Below, piece by piece: positions 53,746-64,000 of a stretch of 64,000 nucleotides of DNA. Both the position numbers and the translations under genes were made by a program. The notes under the pieces are model-generated. The model made no database searches, was not told where the DNA came from, and saw only the letters and a list, made by a program, of their open reading frames with translations. Source of the DNA: Zasmidium citrigriseum (Eukaryota > Ascomycota > Dothideomycetes > Mycosphaerellales > Mycosphaerellaceae); contig NHNW01000012.1 of the NCBI GenBank assembly GCA_002786025.1, positions 248,001-312,000 on the forward strand, in the 5' to 3' direction. Each line of letters starts with the position of its first letter. Within the stretch, counting starts at the first letter, position 1.

Positions 53746-55204
53746 GATATCAAGCTAAGATATCTCCTATTCAGCAATGTTGGGATGGAGTACCTCCAAG
53801 CGAAACGAATTGAACGACACCCTACCGATACATATAATCATAGCTTGTCACGACGTGGCGCATCCACCTTGGTATGCTTCGGCAGAGACGCGTATGGTTT
53901 TCCGCGTGCATACTTTGGTACCTGCATCGGATAACCTCGCTCGCCCGGCGTACGGCAACGCACCCCGCAAAGCTCCAAGATGTGGAGGATGGAGAGGATG
54001 GGGTTGTCACGTGGAGTTTTATAAAGACATGCACCATGAGGTTTGACAATATTTGGACGAAGTCGAGCGGCGGTTCTCCCTCATCGCTTTTTCCGTGGAG
54101 GTTGTGAACCGAGACGTCAAGCGGTCACTCAAGTGGAAGTGAGGATCACCAGCAAAGGTTGGGGTGAGGCATCTTATGACCAAAGATGCCCAAAGAACGG
54201 ACATTGTGCTTCTGGAGACAGCCAGCTAGCGGTGGTCATTCTTTCCTGCTGAACATCGGTTAGACAGGCCACGCCTGGTCAGGAGATTAATGGCAGATTC
54301 TCAGGGAGTCTTCGCAACGCTGTTCTCATTGTTAAAAATCGTTGGCTTTGCTTCCTGTTGATTTGAGGAGAAAGTCGTCGTCGACTTGGATCAGTGAAGT
54401 AGTTCTCATGCACTCCTCGAGTCCATGGTCGAAGAGAAACATGACGTCGTCTGCGAAGCTCGCCGGTAGTTCCTCCCCAGTCTGCAAGAATACGAGGCTG
54501 GAAGCGCGGCGCCGGCTAGGCATGAAGTTACATCCTCTGCTTGTCGTCGTCGTCAACGATGTTAAACAAATGCACACCGCAAGGATGACTCTCGTCAAAC
54601 ATTGGTAGGTCAGAGCACAGCAAAGCCACAGTTTATGTAACAAAACGCCCCGTAGACGAGGCCAAAAGTGGCTCAGGTCGCAGTCGAAGGATGCATCTCT
54701 TCCCCGTATCGGCAGTGTGGTACCCATGCGGATGGGCTTCGCGGCGGTGCAGCTGCTAGTGCCTGATCTTTGGCCTGCCTCGTAATTGTACCGCAATGCC
54801 CGCGCGAGTAGAACTCCCTCCCTCCCTTCTCCTCCATCAACACCTGCAGACTCCCTTCTCGCCGAAGTCCTCCGCCGTCCACGCCGCCTCGTGTTCCCGC
54901 GACCCCTTCGGCGCCTCCGACATCGACTGTGCGACCTTTTATCAGCCCGCCCGCTGACATTCAGGACTGACTCGCGCGAGGTCGAGAACATACCCTACGC
55001 CGACGAAACAATCAAAGTACAGCCTTATCGAAACGGTCGCTACTGCACAATCGATCTGCCCGTTGAAAGAAGAGGGGTCAGGCCTCCAGCAGCCCGGACA
55101 CGCCCAAGGCTGCGGATCTGGAGGGCGCGCGAAGCAAGGCACACCACCAGTCCACCAGCGCAAACTTTCCGAGACTGGATGCGTTAAGACGGCTCCGGGC
55201 GCCA
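53746..55204. other. 1.5 kb divergent intergenic region
   Basis: Between the AtuA-like start (minus) and the four-helix membrane gene (plus). A 219-residue minus-strand frame (54991-54332) has Arg-rich low-complexity sequence and no known domain. The last ~140 bases probably belong to the coding part of the downstream gene, because that frame is open from 55067. Confidence 0.45.
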
Positions 55205-56191
55205 ATGCGGCCGCGAGCGCAAAGTTATCATACACTTGATGGGCTGTCGGCGGGAAGAGATGCGGTGGCATGGTATTGGAGGCTGGTGGCTATAGGGAGC
55301 AGTTTCATGATACTCGGGGGATACCTTATGCTGCCTGCGACGTTTGAGAAGGATCCCAAGTCGCAACTCCGAGTCGCACAGGCAGTCGTGGGCATCTTTG
55401 CGGTCGCGCTGCTCGCTGCTGGGTTTTCTTTCACTGGATTGCTTTGCTTTGCTGTGAGGAATCCACTGTTTCAAGCAGATGCGGTGTTTATGCCCACGTT
55501 GACATCCTGTGCCTTGGGTCTTTTGACGGTGTTGTATGACTTCCTCATATATTCGCGGTACACCTGGAATACCCCGGCGCTCCTGGTCACAATTGCTGGA
55601 GCAGTCTCAACCATAGTCTATGGCGCCTTGTTGATCTGGACACAACGACGCATCTCAAATGTCAAGTCGAATAGACCTAGTGGTCTTGTTCCTCCGAATA
55701 TGCCAATCCAGTTGACGCACCAGCACCGAGACAGCGAGGCGACCCTCTGGCAAGATCCTTCGTATTATGAGAACTACACGCGGAATATGTTCCCGACAGC
55801 TCATAGAGCGAGCCCGCAACCCGTAGCCGGCTACGATCCCAACACAATCACCGAAGAAGAGATGCAGCGGCAGCAGATGTTGATGCTCCTACTGCAGAAG
55901 GACCAGCCTTCAACGCCCGATCCGACGCAAAGTACATTCCGCATCGACTGGCAAGGTCGAGACGAGGATGATGGACCTCCGGAGAATGGCTACTACGCAC
56001 CTCAGCAGTCTGCATATCCTCGGACCGCCTATCCCGGGCCCTCGCCACTCATGCGCCAATGGACGAACGACCTACAGCCCTGGGATGGCGTCTGGAGGAC
56101 ACCGGCCACGGTGAGGAATGGGATGGCGCGGCCGACAAGCAGGGAGTTCAGAGAAGCGAGGCGTCAGGAGATTGAGCAACAGGGTCGGTAA
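55205..56191 (+). CDS. Four-helix membrane protein, unknown function, at least 328 aa
   Basis: Four hydrophobic segments lie in the first 150 residues: VAIGSSFMILGGYLMLPA, VVGIFAVALLAAGFSFTGLL, LTSCALGLLTVLYDFLIY and LLVTIAGAVSTIVYGALLIW. A hydrophilic, Gln/Pro-rich cytosolic tail follows. I do not recognise a named family, though similar fungal membrane proteins exist from memory. The ATG at 55205 may be internal: the same frame is open back to 55067, reads protein-like (SSPDTPKAADLEGARSKAHH) and begins just after an acceptor-like GGTCAG at 55081. A first exon further upstream is therefore likely, but I could not place it. Confidence 0.78.
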   Translation: MRPRAQSYHTLDGLSAGRDAVAWYWRLVAIGSSFMILGGYLMLPATFEKDPKSQLRVAQAVVGIFAVALLAAGFSFTGLLCFAVRNPLFQADAVFMPTLTSCALGLLTVLYDFLIYSRYTWNTPALLVTIAGAVSTIVYGALLIWTQRRISNVKSNRPSGLVPPNMPIQLTHQHRDSEATLWQDPSYYENYTRNMFPTAHRASPQPVAGYDPNTITEEEMQRQQMLMLLLQKDQPSTPDPTQSTFRIDWQGRDEDDGPPENGYYAPQQSAYPRTAYPGPSPLMRQWTNDLQPWDGVWRTPATVRNGMARPTSREFREARRQEIEQQGR

Positions 56192-56925
56192 TACTGTTGT
56201 ACGATCATGATCATTTTTGCAATGTGGCGCACTGTTTCGGGAAACATTCTTATCAATACCCAGGGAGCGGAGGCATTGTGATTTGGCGTGTAGTTTGAGG
56301 CATATGTCACGAAATCTAATGTCAAGTTCCGTTGTATTTGAGCCAATGCCACACATGCCTTTACCAGTCATACGGTACTCATAGACAGAGTTCTCTACCT
56401 TCCAAGAGGGTGTGCATTGACAAGCTATGCTGCAGTGGATGTCGTGGGAGACATTTGTCTCGACTGGTAAATTACGAGAATGGCCATTGCAAACGCTAGC
56501 CTCTCCCGTACTCAAAGACCGCCGAGTTCGATCTTGTCTCATGCACTTGATAGTGATCCAGCTCAAGATCTGCGATTGAAAGACTCCAGAACGAGCGCGG
56601 TGAGAGACGTCTTCATGCGCGCAACCTTTGCACCATAATCCTCATTTAGGATCATCGAGTACTTGCGGGCTCATGAATGTTCATTGCATGGGACTACTGC
56701 TATTCACATGCAAATATTTTGTAGTCTGTAGAGAAGAGAAGAGGTCACGAAAAGCACGAGAAAGAACAGCTGCTAGCGCGCGCTTTGACCACCGTCGGCT
56801 GCTCTTTCCGATGTGCCGACTCGCCGAGATTGGACCTCACCGATAAACAGTCAATTCGAACACTCACTTGCATTGCTTCACCTCACATCAAGCTCAACTC
56901 ATTGACACCGAACAAACTCGTCAAG
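56192..56925. other. Intergenic, 734 bp
   Basis: 3' UTR of the membrane gene and promoter/leader of FSF1 (both plus). The minus-strand frame 56072-56566 overlaps the coding end and is not credible. Confidence 0.5.
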
Positions 56926-58120
56926 ATGTCGTCGGCGCTTCCAGGAAGCAGAGATCTGCCAGCGTCACGGCACGACCTCAACACCTACTGGGGCAGAGTG
57001 AAGCACTCCGCAGACATTGCAGATCCGAGGTGAGACTACTACAATGAATCAACAGGACGACATGAATTGGACTGGTCAGCGCACACCAGCTTCTTATGTT
57101 CGCGACAATGCCCTTCGAAATAGACATGAGGAAGCTCAGCAGCTGATATGTGACTCAGAACACTTTTCACTTCTCCGACTGGCCTTGAGCATGCAAAGTC
57201 CCTCATCACCCAGTACAAGCAGGGGAAGATCAGGGAGATGACGCCTGAGCTATGGAAGGCGAAGAAGATTGTAGACTCTACTCTGCATCCAGGTTCGACT
57301 CAACATTGCTTGGCGATTCCTTTTCGCTATCTAACATCGTGCAGACACCGGCGAACCAGTCCTGCTACCTTTCCGGATGTCCTGCTTCGTCATATCCAAC
57401 CTCATAGTCACGGGAGGTATGCTCACACCAAATCTCGGGACTGCTGGAACGATAGGCTGGCAAGTGGCCAACCAGTCCCTCAACGTGGCCATTAACTTCT
57501 CCAACGCAAACAAGAGCACGCCTATGTCGACTTCAAGCATCGTCAAGTCCTACTTCGTGGCTGTCGGCGCAAGTTGTGGTGTCGCTGTCGGACTCAACTC
57601 CATCGTGCCACGATTAAAGAGGCTGAGCCCTGCTACCCGGACTACTCTCGGCCGACTTGTGCCTTTCGCAGCTGTGGCCAGCGCTGGTGTTCTCAATGTC
57701 TTCTTGATGCGTGGCGAAGAAATTCGACAAGGTATCAACGTGTACCCGACCGAATCCGAGGCTGCGAAGAAGAAACGGGAGGAAGCGAACAAGCCTCTTG
57801 AACCTCTTGGCAAGAGTCAGAAGGCTGCCACCATCGCTGTCGGAGAGACTGCCATCTCGCGTGTGCTGAACGCCACCCCAATCATGGTGGTGCCCCCACT
57901 CATTCTTGTGCGGCTTCAGCAAACGCAGTGGCTTAAGGCCCGGCCACGGATGGTCATGCCGGTCAATCTGGGACTTATCTTGACAACCAGCTTGTTCGCC
58001 CTGCCACTTGCGTTGGCAGCATTCCCACAACGACAGGCTATCAAAGCGACCAGTCTGGAGAAGGAGTTCTGGGAGAAGGGTGGTGAAGATGGGATGGTCG
58101 AGTTCAACAGAGGTCTCTAG
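56926..58120 (+). CDS. FSF1: Sideroflexin, mitochondrial amino-acid/alpha-isopropylmalate carrier
   Basis: Three exons: 56926-57029, 57159-57292 and 57345-58120, giving 337 residues, the normal sideroflexin length. The joins give DPR-TLFTSPTGLEHAKSL and LHP-DTGEPVLLPFRMSCFV, restoring the family's HPDTGE motif. The N-terminus DLPASRHDLNTYWGRVKHSADI is typical. Several hydrophobic helices follow (NLIVTGGMLTPNLGT, LGLILTTSLFALPLALAAF). Sideroflexins are inner-membrane transporters; animal SFXN1 carries serine into mitochondria and yeast Fsf1 has been linked to alpha-isopropylmalate. The substrate here is not determined. Exons 1 and 2 are short and do not stand out as open frames. Confidence 0.94.
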
Positions 58121-59515
58121 AAGGATGGGGTGAAGTTCAAATTACGCGACAGTCGGGCGTCCAGCCCTCCCACGCGGCTGGAGAAGCGAACGCGGGACAA
58201 CTCTTGCACTCATCAGCACATGCTATTCCCGTGTTCTATCATTCGTCCGTGGGCGACGGTGTTTGCAAGGGAGGTGAATACCCACGCGGGTCTTGCAATT
58301 CAGACTTTCGGTCTCTAGATCTCGGTACTCTCATGTCACCCACATGGCTGGAAGCTATCTTGGTCATCAAGTGCATCGGGAAGTCGCATCCGAGCGTGGG
58401 AGTACATAACGGCGTGTAAACGAAGTAAACGCCTCTTGAGATCGATAGATAAGGTTGTTGGTGGAGCTTACCAACACCGACTATCGGTATGTCAGGAGGC
58501 CTGAGCGGCATATAGACCAGGCCATTCAATTCAAGCATGTCACTGTTGCAGCGAACAGAATCCCACGCTGTTCCGTTTGATGGTGTGCGTCCAATATCGG
58601 CAGGTGAGGTTCAGCGGCATGCCGCGCCAAGACGGCAGTTGCAGGATGTGGATTGTGACGAGAAAGCCAAAACGACTCCCTGACACAGGCTTCCCGGTCT
58701 TAGTCGGGGGCTGCAGTGCTACGTCTGGCGGACGAAGTCAGCGGCGGACGTCATGTCGCACGCGGAGGATTGATTGCAACGTGCATCCACGGCAGCTCTG
58801 GAACAACAGCCGGGCATCGCCGCCAACGCTAGACGGAGCCGTATCCATCATCTCGGTAGGCTCCCACTCCCGATCAGAGGCCAGCATCATTACTCACGCC
58901 TATCAAATCTTGCTGCCACCCAACACCCGCGCTCACTGGACCGCGGGAGCAGCTTGGTGCAGAGCCCAAACCGCGAACCAGCGGTGTGAGAGGCCGGGCC
59001 TTCATCCGCGCGTCGGGAAACGGGGAAGATCCAGGTCTTGCGGTAGTGCGGGCGATACGATATGTGATCTGGCGGCGGTGGCCATGATGGAGGTAAGGAG
59101 ATCCTGCTTGTCCTCCCTCCCTCATAAGCACAGCCCATCCGCCTGCGCTGGCGGGTGAGGACGCTGGCGAGCAGGCCACCATGTGCTGTCTTGTTGCTGC
59201 TGGACACGGCGCGGGTGCCGGGGTCGAGGCGTGAAAGGGACGGCGAGGAGGGGGATGTGAGCCATCATATCAAACGGAGAGTGTCCGGCTGCCCACCTCC
59301 GCTGGTACTGTGTAAGTCTTTCGAAACCTCCAGTGCGACGTTGTTCGCTCCTGCCTCTTGACCGTCACAACTGCATTCACCGATTGCATCAGCATGTCAC
59401 AACCCAGAAAAACACAACCCCCAAACCCCTCTCCTCCACATCTTCACACTCACTCCACGCGGTCGCCACATGCTAGCCTCGATCTAACATCCACCCGCTA
59501 GCAGTCTCCACCACC
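58121..59515. other. 1.4 kb intergenic region
   Basis: 3' UTR of FSF1 and promoter/leader of GTR2 (both plus). The plus-strand frame 58577-59158 (193 codons) has minus-strand frames overlapping it, is rich in Arg/Ser/Cys and shows no domain. I see no supported gene. Confidence 0.5.
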
Positions 59516-60885
59516 ATGCGCACCCTGTTCGGCGAGAACATCCTCAGCCCGTCACCGCGGCCTGCGCCGCCCAGCAAGAACAACCCGTTTGAGCTTTCCT
59601 TCCAGTCCAGCGTCGGCGCCAGCTCTGCCTCTTCGTCCACCAGCTCTCCGCGGCAGAATGACTGGTTGACGCAGCATATACAGAACCAGCAACGACTCGA
59701 CGCCGAGGCGATCAAGCACACCACCTACGATGCCGCCACTCGATATGGCCATGCCCGGCGGAAAGGCAACCCCAAGCTCCTCTTCATGGGGATGAGAAGG
59801 TACTACGCCACCTCGATCGTACTTTTACCGGCTGTCACAGGCTAACATATGAGCCAGGAGCGGCAAGTCATCGATCCAAAAAGTCATCTTCGAGAAGTTC
59901 TCACCCGCCGAGACCCTCTACCTCGATCCAACGACGAGAATAGAGACCGCCACAATGGAGTACGCAGTTGGCATGCCCAATTTCCAGGACCCCCTTTCGC
60001 TGACATCCCAGATCCTTCATCAAATTCGAATCCTCCGAACTTCCCTTCAACCTCCCCTACATGTCCCCCGACTTCGACCGCGACAGCGTCTTTGGCTCTG
60101 CGGGCGCCATCATCTGGGTCCTCGACATGCAAGACGAATACTTCCACAGCATCAGCAAACTGATCGAGGTCGCCGTCTTCCTACTCGAGAACTACCCACG
60201 CATCAACTTCGAAGTCTTCATCCACAAGACCGATGGCCTGAGCGAGGAGTACAAATACGACACCTTCCGTGACGTCCGCCAGAGAGTTCAGGACGAACTG
60301 GCTGACCACGGCCATGCTGACCGCGGCATCGCCTTCTACCAGACCAGCATCTTCGACCACTCCGTCTACGAAGCCATGAGCAAAGTCGTCCAGAAACTCC
60401 TCCCGCAACTCCCCGCTATGGAATCGCTCCTGAACAAACTGTGCTCCGCGTGTAGAATACAAAAGGCCTACCTGTTCGATACGATTTCCAAGATCTACCT
60501 CGCCACAGACGCTAGCCCGACTTTCCTCAAAGACTATGAGGTGTGCTCAGATTACGTCGACGTCATTGTCGACATCAAGCAGATCTACGGCTGGCAGACG
60601 CGAGGACAGGATGGTGTGCTGGTGGCGGACAGCAGCAATGAGAGTGGCGCTCCTGGTGAGAGTCTGATCACGTATGATAAGAGTGGGAATACGTACATCT
60701 ACGCCCGGGAGATCAATGAGTATGTTCACGTGCCGATTCGACTTTCACATGCTGACTTCTTTCTTCACAGCTATCTTTCACTAATCTGTGTCATGGGCAC
60801 AGGTAGCACAGCCGACAAGAGAGTCCTGATCGACTACAACGTCAGCATTCTCCACGAAGCATTGACGCAGGTCTTCAAGTTATGA
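59516..60885 (+). CDS. GTR2: Rag-family GTPase Gtr2 (RagC/D type)
   Basis: Four exons: 59516-59799, 59858-59959, 60012-60719 and 60771-60885, giving 402 residues. The first join rebuilds the P-loop GMRRSGKSS, the Rag-specific G1 box. Other Rag features: LYLDPTTRIETATM, DMQDEYFHSISKL, FEVFIHKTDGL (NKxD-like HKTD) and the C-terminal roadblock-like half (LFDTISKIYLATD). Gtr2 pairs with Gtr1 at the vacuole and signals amino-acid supply to TORC1. The last intron is 51 bp, a multiple of three with no stop, so retaining it would add 17 codons. Its GTATGT donor, TGCTGAC branch and TTCACAG acceptor identify it as an intron. A ~75-residue Ser/Pro-rich N-terminal extension precedes the G domain. Confidence 0.94.
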
Positions 60886-61577
60886 AAGGCGCCTTCTTGC
60901 TTCCACGTGTACATGTAGCACGGTCTCTTGTAACTCTAGGTAGACACGACCCACAACGAAGTCCAAGTTCAGGATTCAGATCAAATGCTTCAATTATAGA
61001 CATGATGCTACCAAAACAACGACCCAAAGCAGTACGTACGAGAAGAAAAGCAACGAGCTTGTTTCCACCCATCCCATCATCTCATGATTTTTGCATCCCG
61101 CCGTACCCAGTCGACCGTGAATCGTGGCAGAGCAGAGCATACGGTGATGCCAAGCCACTCAATTTGCCCGCTACTACATGTGCCTCTGCCTTTGACTACA
61201 TAGGACTGCGCCAATCTTTCAGTGTCTGCAGCGCCAAAGATCTGACACGCACGGAGCGGGTCCGATTACGCCCTGGCCGACCTCGACTTCAAAACATTCC
61301 ACAACAAGGTATCTTATTACTGCCGGTGTTGGACTCCAGTTTCATGCAGATGCCAGCCGTTCCTTCATGCAGACCCCATTACGGTGTAGGACGTGGTGAT
61401 GGGTGGTGACCGCGCCTCCTCGTGACTCCCCGTCTTTTGTCTATATCCAAGACCTTCATATAATACGCCGTATCGCCCACCGCGGTGAGCGACTTGCACG
61501 GCTGTCCGCATCCCCAGTTCATCCACATTCAGGCGCGGCGCAGGACGCCATAGGGCGTGTGAGAGGAAGCGTCTCCT
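60886..61577. other. Convergent intergenic region, 692 bp
   Basis: Between the stops of GTR2 (plus) and the Hsp70-like gene (minus). The plus-strand frame 60882-61409 overlaps the GTR2 stop and has no recognisable content. Confidence 0.5.
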
Positions 61578-63998
61578 CTATCTGAATCTGGCAGAGCAGC
61601 GACCCATGACTTCGCCCTGGCACACGAGCTCAGCGTTGAACTCAGATCCGTCCAAGGTAAGGTAGATGTCGAAGTAGACACGGTAGAAGGTTCCCTGTGG
61701 CGTGTCCATGCGTTCAAAGTCCTTTTCGAGGTTCTTTCGGCTCAGATCAGAAGTGAGGGTGACAATCTCCTTGATGCGTGGGTCCTTCGTGTACTCAGGG
61801 CACACATCTTCGTCGCAGGCGTAGAGGACGTCCTCGTACATAAGCGTCGCACCCGGTGCGACCTGTCGAAAGAAAGAGACCTTGACTGGCTCGCCAATCT
61901 TGACTCGCTGTCCCTTCTGCACGAAGATTTGTCTGGTGTACTTGCAACGATCCTTGCCGTCCAGCGATGGGACACGGTACTGCTCTGGGTGGTGGCCTTC
62001 TTTGAATGGCTGCAGAGTAGCCATCAAGTAATGCCTTCTTGCAACACGAGAGGTGATGACGCGCTCGGTAATACCGGCGGTTACAGCTCCCTTGACAATG
62101 GCGGCCACGGAATCCATGGGTCGGACAACCTTGTTCTGGAACTGCGGTGGTACGTGCAACTTGATTTGTTGGAAGAGGTACTCGGAGGCGCCGAAACCAC
62201 CGACAACAAGCACATTCTGTGAACAAGGTCAGCTTGGAAACACTGCATATCTGGGAAACGACCTCGACTGACCTGTAATGATCGATTCTGCGCTTGAATC
62301 GCAATGATCTGGTTCCTAACCAGCTCCAGGATTCGGTTCACCACAGGCTCAAAGCACTGCAGAATCTCCTCGTTTGTGAAGGTCATGTATCCTTCTTCGA
62401 TGCCAGCTTCAGGGAACTCGGCGTCAATGCCAACGTCCACAGCCCATTTCTGGCCGTTGTTTCGGAAGTCGGCCTTGATTCTGTTCTCAAAGTCCATGAT
62501 AGACTTGGCGTAGACCTTTCCAGCTGTCTTGGACCCGTCAGGCAGCTTCATCTTCCTGATCTTGGCTCGCAGAATGTTGGAAAAGTTGCGGTTAAGGGCG
62601 GTGGAACCGCAAGAGTCACCAGAACCAGCTGTACACTCGGCGACAGTGAAGGGGCTCTCCTCTTCGACTTCGTAGGCGATCAAATCGACAGTACCACCAC
62701 CGCAGTCAACAATGAGGACCGCGTCGTGCACTTTCAAGTTCAAAAGTCCAGTTTTTGAGCAGAACATGGCGGCGGCTTCAGGCTCGGTGATCAAAGTCAA
62801 TCGGTTGTCGTTCTCGTCTCGCAGGAACCCAGCCTGAATGGCAGCTGCTCTTGTTGCGGCCTTGCCGGCATCGTTCCAAATGGCCGGCACTGTCAAGAAA
62901 TATCGAATGTTGCGCTCTTCTCGGTTGAACACCTCACCCAAAGTCTTCTGCAGCTGGTTGCGCATTGCTTGCCGTAACTTGAACAGGTAGTCGGCGGCGA
63001 CATCGATCTCTGACTTGCCCGGTGGAAGCGGTGGCAGGTTAATGGGATCTATGTAGGTGTTGCCGCTCAACATCAGCTGAAGCTTGAACCACTCTACCTT
63101 CTGCACACCAGGCTTGGGGTAGCCCGTGGGTGCGAGAGCCTCAGCAATATCAGGGCCCCATCCCACGACTTGCTGATGTTGGTCGTAGTAGAGAACAGTG
63201 GGAATCTGCACATCGTATCAGTAAGCGCCCAGCATCGGTGAGTCGTGAAGTCGCACCTTTTGCTTTGTCTGCGTGCCAGCTCCAGGCCATTCGACGATGA
63301 TATCTTCTTTGGCCTCGGTGTTCGTAGCGAAGGCGAAGGCTACACCTGAGAAGGTTGTTCCCTGGGGTATCGAGTCAGTAAGGCTCACCGAACGCAACCA
63401 TGATAGCACATACGAAGTCAATGCCCACAATGAGCTGCGCTTTGCTCCGCGCGCTGCCCTCGACCTCTGCCAGACGGTTGTACGAGTGCGGGCCTTGCGG
63501 CGCTGGAGCACCGTAGCCGTAGCCGGAAGGCTGAGTGTTCATGGGGTAGCCTGGCGGCGCGGGCTGGTTGTACATGTTCTGGTTGTGCTGCGGAGCGTAG
63601 GCGTGACCGCCGCCGGTGTTGATGGGCGGCGGGGGCATGGGACTCGAGGGTCTGCCTGAGTTAGGATGGGGCGGCGCACCAAGATTGCCATTGCCCTGGT
63701 TGGCGTACTGGTATGAAGGCGGCCGGCCGAGCGGCTGCTGGGGGTTGTTGGGGTTCATTTGCGCGAGAGAGGTGCTCGACGCCGAGGCCTGCTGCGCGGT
63801 GGAAGCGTTCGAGGCGCTGAGCTGCGAGGAGGTGGAAGTAGTGCTCGCGGCGGCGGACGAGGCGGGGGGTTGGGCGCCGTTGGTCGAGGGGGCGGAGGTG
63901 GGGGCAGCGAGGTTGGTGGAGGAGTTGTTGGTGGCGACGGAGTTGTTGCTGGATCTGCGAGTCGAGCCGATGAAGCGTCTGAAGCGTGACGAGCTCAT
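61578..63998 (-). CDS. Atypical Hsp70-family protein with disordered N-terminus, 753 aa
   Basis: Four exons, all phase 0: 63998-63414, 63361-63257, 63205-62273 and 62216-61578. Residues 1-185 are Ser/Ala/Thr- then Pro/Gly/Asn-rich and look disordered. The Hsp70/actin-type ATPase starts at LIVGIDFGTTFSGVAF (about 189), with ITEPEAAA, VLIVDCGGGTVDLIAYEV (phosphate 2) and VLVVGGFGASEYL (adenosine). The sequence is more like the HSPA12-type and fungal non-canonical group than cytosolic Ssa proteins. The C-terminal ~130 residues do not look like a normal substrate-binding domain, and the end is CSARFR, with no EEVD. The role is unknown. The start ATG is two bases from the window edge, and an upstream exon cannot be excluded. 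Confidence 0.92.
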
Positions 63999-64000
63999 GC

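Noticed and set aside
54332..54991. 219-codon minus-strand frame in the gap before the four-helix membrane gene
   Set aside because: The first third is Arg-rich low complexity, no domain is seen, and part overlaps a likely leader. It is kept only as a weak possibility.
58577..59158. 193-codon plus-strand frame between FSF1 and GTR2
   Set aside because: No domain or splice context; two minus-strand frames overlap it; composition resembles translated GC-rich non-coding DNA.

Overview
The window is nuclear DNA from a filamentous ascomycete (Pezizomycotina). The genes are monocistronic and lie on both strands. They carry short spliceosomal introns, mostly 44-190 bp, with GTRNGT-like donors and CTGAC or CTAAC branch sites 8-20 bases before the AG. 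The set of gene families is fungal: Zn2Cys6 and C2H2 regulators, a DUF2985-like membrane protein, YHM2 and sideroflexin FSF1. A Dothideomycete is my guess from the overall style of the genes, but nothing in the sequence proves it. I found no prokaryotic operon, CRISPR array, rRNA, convincing tRNA or intact transposon.

Layout. 1-5.6 kb, all on the minus strand: two tandem F-box/LRR-like paralogues (the first cut by the window edge), then a four-helix membrane protein. 7.8-10 kb: an aldo-keto reductase facing an SDR oxidoreductase. 10.7-14.3 kb: the mitochondrial citrate/2-oxoglutarate carrier YHM2 directly behind mitochondrial citrate synthase. 15.5-23.1 kb: an Nrd1/Seb1-type RNA-binding protein, an intronless P450, LSM7 (three exons), and an RfeG-like Zn2Cys6 protein divergent from LSM7. 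23.1-25.8 kb is a 2.7 kb stretch with no gene I can support. 25.8-34.4 kb: a C2H2 regulator, choline kinase (its real first exon lies upstream of the obvious ATG) and the DEAD-box helicase DRS1, with a decayed ~15-bp repeat array between the last two. 34.5-39.8 kb: a small five-exon secreted protein, a nuclear coiled-coil protein and the mitochondrial phosphate carrier MIR1.

40-54 kb is the most accessory-looking part. It holds an amidase, a protein with what look like three RidA-like repeats, a single-domain RidA protein, a secreted alpha/beta hydrolase, a Zn2Cys6 regulator, an intracellular-type alpha-amylase and an AtuA/DUF1446 protein. Three small blocks of a 9-bp repeat (GGGGCTNYC) lie only around the amidase and RidA genes. 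I read this as a possible co-regulated catabolic neighbourhood, but that is inference.

55-64 kb returns to conserved genes: a four-helix membrane protein, sideroflexin FSF1, the TORC1-regulating GTPase GTR2 and an atypical Hsp70.

Together the window has four mitochondrial metabolism genes (YHM2, citrate synthase, MIR1, FSF1) and RNA or ribosome genes (NRD1/SEB1-like, LSM7, DRS1). Splice junctions were worked out by hand from frame continuity, splice signals and family conservation. Function names rest on motif recognition, with no database search.
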